Shown here: positions 59,628 through 64,000 of the stretch, piece after piece
Layout of the letters: the number at the start of each line of letters is the position of its first letter
How positions within the stretch are numbered: the stretch's first letter is position 1
Assembly (NCBI GenBank): GCA_964471115.1
Contig: CAYYFE010000003.1
Location: 62,001 to 126,000, forward strand
Origin: SYFT01 sp964471115
Lineage (GTDB): Bacteria > Acidobacteriota > Vicinamibacteria > Vicinamibacterales > SCN-69-37
DNA: 64,000 nucleotides
Reading direction: 5' to 3'
Position numbers and translations under genes: made by a program
Notes under the pieces: generated by a model
What the model was told of the DNA's origin: nothing
What the model saw: only the letters and a program-made list of their open reading frames with translations
Database searches by the model: none

Positions 59628-60629
59628 ATGGGCATGGCTTTCTGGGGGGCTGTGGGTCTGATCGCGTCGTTGACCGGCCCACCAACGCCGCAACATCCGC
59701 CCTGCACGCCGACTGATCACGTTCAGGTCATCGTCCGAGAACAGGACGTCGATCGGGAGCCGGAGTCTGTGACGACGCGGCTTGAGCTCGCGCGTTGTCT
59801 TGACGCTGCGTGGCGATTCCCGCAGCTCGAAGCGTCGATTCGAGAGGCACAGGCCCTCCTCGAACGGCAGCAAGCCAACCTGCCGGCCGCCCCGACGTCG
59901 ACGTCGGCGATCCCGATCGCCGGCCGTGACGTTCCGTTCCCCAGACGCACGAAAGATGCCGCTCCCCGGTCACGCGCGCGACCGGTCGAGGGAGGCGCGT
60001 CCGAGGGGGTCGTGATTGTTGAAGTCAGGATCGATCTGCGGGGACGGGTGGCAGACGCGTCGGTCGTGCGATCTGTACCCGGACTTGATGACGAGGCGCT
60101 GAGTACCGCGAGGCGCTGGGAGTACGCCGTGACCCGTATCAACGGCAGGCCCGTGGACGTGATCAGTTTCGGCGTCATTCGTTTTGGTGGTGCGGCCGAG
60201 CCCGTGCCCAGCGACTGGATTGACTTGGCGCAGTTCCAGCTCGAATCCGGACGGCCGGAGCTGGCGCGGATTGCGCTGTTGACGGCGCTCAACCACGCAC
60301 AGGCGGATGTTGCGCGATACGCCGGCTTCAGTCCGGGCGTCGAGGCCATTCCGGGCACGACGGATCCGAAGCTGACGCGCCAGGTCGATCCGAAGTACAC
60401 ACAGGACGCGATCAGGCTACGGGCCGCCGGGACGGTCGAGGTCGAAATGTTGATTGATACACGAGGCATGCCGGGCCGCCTTCGGGTTCTCAGTAAGGCG
60501 TCCGTGCTCGATGAGCCTTCCCTGGCGGCGGTTTCGCAGTGGCGGTTCGAACCGGCGAGACGGGACGGCAAACCCGTCGCGTTTCGTGTCGTCGCCCAGA
60601 CGGAGTTCAATCTCGGCATTCGCCGGTGA
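59628..60629 (+). CDS. Protein with two TonB C-terminal domains
   Basis: 333 residues. Hydrophobic N-terminus (MAFWGAVGLIASLTG) serves as signal or short anchor. Two TonB-like domains: about 120-190 (GVVIVEVRIDLRGRVADASV ... LDDEALSTARRWEYAVTRI) and about 255-333 (AAGTVEVEMLIDTRGMPGRL ... LDEPSLAAVSQWRFEPARRD). A helical TPR-like segment sits between them. Without a long proline-rich spacer or clear anchor it may not energise receptors. Its function is uncertain. Confidence 0.8.
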   Translation: MGMAFWGAVGLIASLTGPPTPQHPPCTPTDHVQVIVREQDVDREPESVTTRLELARCLDAAWRFPQLEASIREAQALLERQQANLPAAPTSTSAIPIAGRDVPFPRRTKDAAPRSRARPVEGGASEGVVIVEVRIDLRGRVADASVVRSVPGLDDEALSTARRWEYAVTRINGRPVDVISFGVIRFGGAAEPVPSDWIDLAQFQLESGRPELARIALLTALNHAQADVARYAGFSPGVEAIPGTTDPKLTRQVDPKYTQDAIRLRAAGTVEVEMLIDTRGMPGRLRVLSKASVLDEPSLAAVSQWRFEPARRDGKPVAFRVVAQTEFNLGIRR

Positions 60630-60741
60630 ACGAACGTCCGTGGCGCCAGTCGGCGTCTGAAAGCATGTCGTTCGAACCTTTTAGAGGGCGATACATCCCA
60701 TTTAAGTGACGTCTGCAAAGAAATAGTCCAGTGTGTGGCGC

Positions 60742-61599
60742 ATGGACGCCCACGGACTGCGCGAACTCGAGCACCTCGTCATGCTGGCCATCTCCCGACT
60801 CGACGCGCCGGTGCATGCCGTGCCTGTCGTGCGCGAACTGCGGCAGGTGATCAAGCGGTCGGTCGACCGCGCGTCGGTCTACGTCGTCTTGCGGCGCCTT
60901 GAAGCCAAGGGGCTCGTGACGTCAGAGATGGGGGATGCGACACCACAGCGTGGCGGTCGCGCCAAACGTCTGTACTCGCTGACACCACTGGCGGTGCAGA
61001 CGCTGCGGGCCGCGCGGGAGGACTTTGTGAACCTCTGGGCGGGCTCGCGCGTGTTCGCCTTCGTGTGCGTGTTCGTACTGAGTGTCTCAGGAGCCCTCTC
61101 GGCATCGGCGAATCACCAGGCTGGAACCAGTGGCCGGCCTGACCTGTCGGGACTCTGGCTCAATCAGAGTGATCCCAACGCGACCGACACCACGGTGGCC
61201 GCGAACCTGCCCAACGCCCTGCTGACCATCGATCACAAAGGCGACACGTTCACGCTCACCCGCTCGTGGTCCAACGGGCCAATCCACGAAAGACACGTCT
61301 GCGACGGACGTGAAAACAAGAACGGCTACAGCATCGTCGTGGAGCGCACGAAGTGCCGCTGGGAACCCGCCCGGGGCGGCACGTTGATCATTGCCGGTAC
61401 CATCGGGCGCGAGGACGGCACCGTCGTGGGGACGCTCGAACAGCGCTACTGGATCGACGGCCAGGGCCTGCTGAACGTCGAGCGCTCGCGCGTGGTCGAC
61501 CGCCTGGCCACCGGAGCGTCGCCCTCCACGCCCCAGGCGGGGCGCCCGCTCACGCAGCAGTACCGCAAGGTGGCGCGGCCGGCGACAGGCCTCCAGTGA
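60742..61599 (+). CDS. PadR-type regulator fused to a membrane helix and exported domain
   Basis: 285 residues from ATG 60742 (GTG 60733 also in frame). Residues about 5-95 are a PadR winged helix (ELEHLVMLAISRLDAPVHAV; ASVYVVLRRLEAKGLVTSEM; AKRLYSLTPLAVQTLRAA). Then comes a hydrophobic helix (VFAFVCVFVLSVSGALSASA) that looks like a signal peptide, and about 160 residues with YDLxGxW-like GRPDLSGLWLNQSDPNAT, which read as a periplasmic beta-rich domain. It would be a membrane-bound one-component sensor. TGATG overlap with the ADOP permease. Confidence 0.8.
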   Translation: MDAHGLRELEHLVMLAISRLDAPVHAVPVVRELRQVIKRSVDRASVYVVLRRLEAKGLVTSEMGDATPQRGGRAKRLYSLTPLAVQTLRAAREDFVNLWAGSRVFAFVCVFVLSVSGALSASANHQAGTSGRPDLSGLWLNQSDPNATDTTVAANLPNALLTIDHKGDTFTLTRSWSNGPIHERHVCDGRENKNGYSIVVERTKCRWEPARGGTLIIAGTIGREDGTVVGTLEQRYWIDGQGLLNVERSRVVDRLATGASPSTPQAGRPLTQQYRKVARPATGLQ

Positions 61600-64000
61600 T
61601 GGCACGGCCGCCGAAACGCGCGCAGCAGTGGCTCGACCGCTGGCTGCCTCCTGCCGAGCGCGTTGAACTGATCGGTGATCTGGACGAGGAATTCGCCGAG
61701 CGGGCGATGGGCGGATCACAGTGGCGAGCGTCCGCGTGGTACTGGGTACAGACCCTGCGACTCATCAGGCGACGCCGACACTTGCAGGCGCCCTTCGCAC
61801 CCGCACGCTCCGTCGATCGCGCGGCCATCTGGGCGGACTTCGGCGGAGACCTTCGGTACGGCTGGCGGTCCCTGCGCCGGGCGCCCATCTTCTCGTCGGT
61901 GGCGATCCTCTCGCTCGTCGTCAGCTTGGGGCTGTCGACCAGCGTGTTGTCGCTGGCGCGAACCGTGCTGCTGTCGCCGATCGATGTGCCCACCGCCAGC
62001 CGCATCGTCCGGCTCGGACTCGACAGCCCCAACGAACGCCAGCAGGCCGTCAATGTTGGGGCTGCGGCTGCGCCCGCGCGCATGGCCGACGTGTTGTTGG
62101 GTGCGTGGCAGGCGGATACCAGCACTCTCGAGGCCCTGGCCACATACGACGTCCAGCCGAAGACCGTGGGGCTGGGAACCGACACTGTGCGTACCGATGT
62201 CGCGGCGGTCGGCGCGGGCTTTTTCACGATTTTTCCGGCTCGACCTGAGGCCGGTCGTCTGCTCGATGCCGCGGACTGGGCGCCGGCGTCCACCAATGTC
62301 GCGCTCGTCAGCGCGCGTCTGCTGGCGACGCACGACGCGCGGGTGCACACGTTCGTCGATCGCACGATCGCCCTCGATGGTGTGCCATTCACGATCGTGG
62401 GCGTCCTGCCCATCGATGCCGAGTGGCCCAGTCCCACCGTCGATGTCTGGGTGGTGGAGCGCTGGCGCCCGCCATCCCCCGACCAGGCGCGACAGATGTT
62501 CCGTACGCCGATGGTGTTGGGGCTGATGCGGCCCGGCGTGGCCATCACTGCGGTGAGACAGGAAGGACAGGCGATTGCCGAACGACTCGTGAACGCAGGC
62601 GTTCGGCTCAGCCTGATCTCGACGGGCCCGCCGGTGGTCGTGGTCGACCGGCTCGAAGACGAACTGCTGCGTCCCGCCAGGCCCGCACTCATCCTGCTCG
62701 TGGCCGGCACCATCGGCGTGCTCATCGCCGCCAACGTCACCTTGGTGGGGTTCCTGATCAGCCGGAATGTCGGACGACGGCGCGAGCTGGCGGTGCGGGA
62801 GGCGCTCGGAGCGAGCGCGTGGCGGCGGGTACGCCCGCTGGTGGCCGAACAGGTGTGGATCGGCGCGGGCGGTCTGCTGGGTGGCGTCGCGTTGGCGGCC
62901 GGTGCCATCCGCGTCTTGCCCGTCGTGGCTCCGCACGACTTGCCGCGACTGGCGAAGGTGGCGCTCGACGGCCCGACGCTCCTTTTTGCGATTCTGGCGG
63001 CGGTCGCCTCGGTGCTTCTGGTGGGCCTGCTGCCCGCACGCCGGCTGACGAAGTCCAGTCCGCGCGAATCGCGCATGGTCGTGGTGCAGGTGGCCCTGGC
63101 CACCGTCCTGGTCGTGGGCTCGCTGCTGGTCGGCCGCAGTCTGATGGCGATGGTGCGGCTCGATCTCGGATACGACCCGACGGGTGTCCTCACCTTCCAG
63201 CTGGGGACGCGCGAATTGGCTCAGGTCCCCGGGCAGATCGTCCGTACGTACGACGCGATCCTTGAACGCACCCGCCAATTGCCTGGTGTGGCGTGGGCCG
63301 GCACGTCGACGGCCTTGCCTCTGCACGGCAGGACAAGCGGGCAGTACACGCTGCCCACCGGGCCGGACGCCGCCTCGCAGCAGCCGAAGTATTCGACGAC
63401 GGAGTATCTGAGTCAGGAGTACTTGCAGGCCCTGGGCGCGCGGTTGGTGGCGGGCCGGTTCTTCGACGACCGGGACACGCGTGAGAGTCAACCCGTGGTG
63501 ATCGTCAACGAGACGTACGTCAGGACGTTCCTGCCTGACGTCGACCCGTTGGGACAGACCGTTGCGCGCGGGGTGCGACGTCCGGTCATCGTGGGCGTGA
63601 TCGCGCCAATCGCGCGATCGGCGGCCACCGAGGCGCCGGTGGCCGCGCAGTACTTTCCCGCGTCGCAGTCGATCGAGATCGTCACGCACAGTCCGTCGCG
63701 GACCATGGGAGTCGCCGTGCGAACCACGGGCGACCCCGGCCTGCTGGCGCGCAGTATCCGCGGCATCGTCGCGGAGGTGGCGCCGGGGGTGCCGCTGCAC
63801 AACATGATGCCGCTGACCGAGCGTGTGGCCCGCACGTACGCGCAGCCGCGGTTTTTCGCGATTGCGCTCGTGTTGTTTGCGCTCCTCACGCTGGGCACGA
63901 CCGTACTCGGGGTCTACGGCACGTTGGCCGCGTCGGTCGAGCGGCGCCGGGTCGAACTCGGTGTGCGTCGGGCGCTGGGCGCGACGTCGACGGACCTGAC
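61599..64000 (+). CDS. Duplicated FtsX/MacB-type ABC permease (ADOP family), 3' end missing
   Basis: About 800 residues are visible and the frame is open at the window end. Prefix helices (about 1-70: LPPAERVELIGDLDEEFAER), then first MacB-like periplasmic part starting at GDLRYGWRSLRRAPIFSS, FtsX helices with SRNVGRRRELAVREALGASA, and a second module ending VERRRVELGVRRALGATSTD. Translationally coupled to the PadR-sensor fusion, so a signal sensed outside could control this permease directly. No ATPase gene adjoins. Substrate unknown. Confidence 0.9.
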   Translation, partial: MARPPKRAQQWLDRWLPPAERVELIGDLDEEFAERAMGGSQWRASAWYWVQTLRLIRRRRHLQAPFAPARSVDRAAIWADFGGDLRYGWRSLRRAPIFSSVAILSLVVSLGLSTSVLSLARTVLLSPIDVPTASRIVRLGLDSPNERQQAVNVGAAAAPARMADVLLGAWQADTSTLEALATYDVQPKTVGLGTDTVRTDVAAVGAGFFTIFPARPEAGRLLDAADWAPASTNVALVSARLLATHDARVHTFVDRTIALDGVPFTIVGVLPIDAEWPSPTVDVWVVERWRPPSPDQARQMFRTPMVLGLMRPGVAITAVRQEGQAIAERLVNAGVRLSLISTGPPVVVVDRLEDELLRPARPALILLVAGTIGVLIAANVTLVGFLISRNVGRRRELAVREALGASAWRRVRPLVAEQVWIGAGGLLGGVALAAGAIRVLPVVAPHDLPRLAKVALDGPTLLFAILAAVASVLLVGLLPARRLTKSSPRESRMVVVQVALATVLVVGSLLVGRSLMAMVRLDLGYDPTGVLTFQLGTRELAQVPGQIVRTYDAILERTRQLPGVAWAGTSTALPLHGRTSGQYTLPTGPDAASQQPKYSTTEYLSQEYLQALGARLVAGRFFDDRDTRESQPVVIVNETYVRTFLPDVDPLGQTVARGVRRPVIVGVIAPIARSAATEAPVAAQYFPASQSIEIVTHSPSRTMGVAVRTTGDPGLLARSIRGIVAEVAPGVPLHNMMPLTERVARTYAQPRFFAIALVLFALLTLGTTVLGVYGTLAASVERRRVELGVRRALGATSTDL

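Noticed and set aside
1..64000. tRNA, rRNA, integrase or transposase genes
   Set aside because: Looked for by eye on both strands; nothing with the needed motifs was found, though a tRNA scan would be more reliable.

Overview
The window is very GC-rich bacterial DNA with tightly packed genes and many 1-4 bp stop/start overlaps (ATGA, GTGA, TGATG). Outer-membrane and TolC proteins show a Gram-negative cell. Two duplicated FtsX-type permeases without ATPases, each paired with a PadR regulator (the ADOP arrangement), together with PQQ-propeller, DUF5695-like and CPBP genes, suggest Acidobacteriota, perhaps Vicinamibacteria. That placement is inference. No rRNA, tRNA, CRISPR array, transposase or integrase was seen.

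Layout. 1-9.7 kb: the end of a pabB-pabC fusion, a kinase-less 7TM sensor beside a Gfo/Idh oxidoreductase, a YdjG/YdjI-like zinc-ribbon and SPFH membrane-stress pair, a PQQ propeller, a small heat-shock protein and a two-component system. 9.8-25.7 kb: desaturase, nitrilase plus acetyltransferase, CPBP protease with a MutS-like ATPase, a receiver protein with an orphan H-box, glycerate kinase, a creatininase-like protein, RidA, CstA, outer-membrane proteins, a large secreted protein and an M24 peptidase. 25.8-30.2 kb: a pentose operon (TIM-barrel isomerase, AraB, AraD, HAD phosphatase). 30.3-50.2 kb: a heavy-metal resistance region. 50.2-64 kb: trypsin-like protease, PadR/ADOP pair, a porin with CuA-type cupredoxin and di-haem oxidoreductase, VapBC, sialidase-like and nuclease-like exported proteins, a double TonB-domain protein and a second PadR/ADOP pair cut by the window end.

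The metal region looks like one copper module (CusA-, CusC- and CusB-like proteins, a multicopper oxidase and another TolC) followed by one Zn/Cd/Co module (CzcC, CzcB, CzcA, a PII-NG-type regulator and a ZntA-type ATPase). Three small exported Cys/His-rich, Pro-ended proteins, each followed by an RNA hairpin, sit in front of the CusA gene, the oxidase gene and the CzcC gene. They resemble the CutF/CopL class of copper-sensing leader proteins. Between the modules is a DUF4440-like gene followed by a thioredoxin-fold gene that carries an in-frame UGA with a SECIS-like hairpin, so it is a candidate selenoprotein. A rearranged second copy of this pair lies after the ATPase and brackets the Zn/Cd module with direct repeats.

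The window is also scattered with short tandem repeat arrays of 7-9 bp units. They belong to several families, and three arrays lie in frame inside genes. There are long perfect palindromes too, one of which lies in frame at the joint between an RND pump and a FixH/YtkA-like domain.
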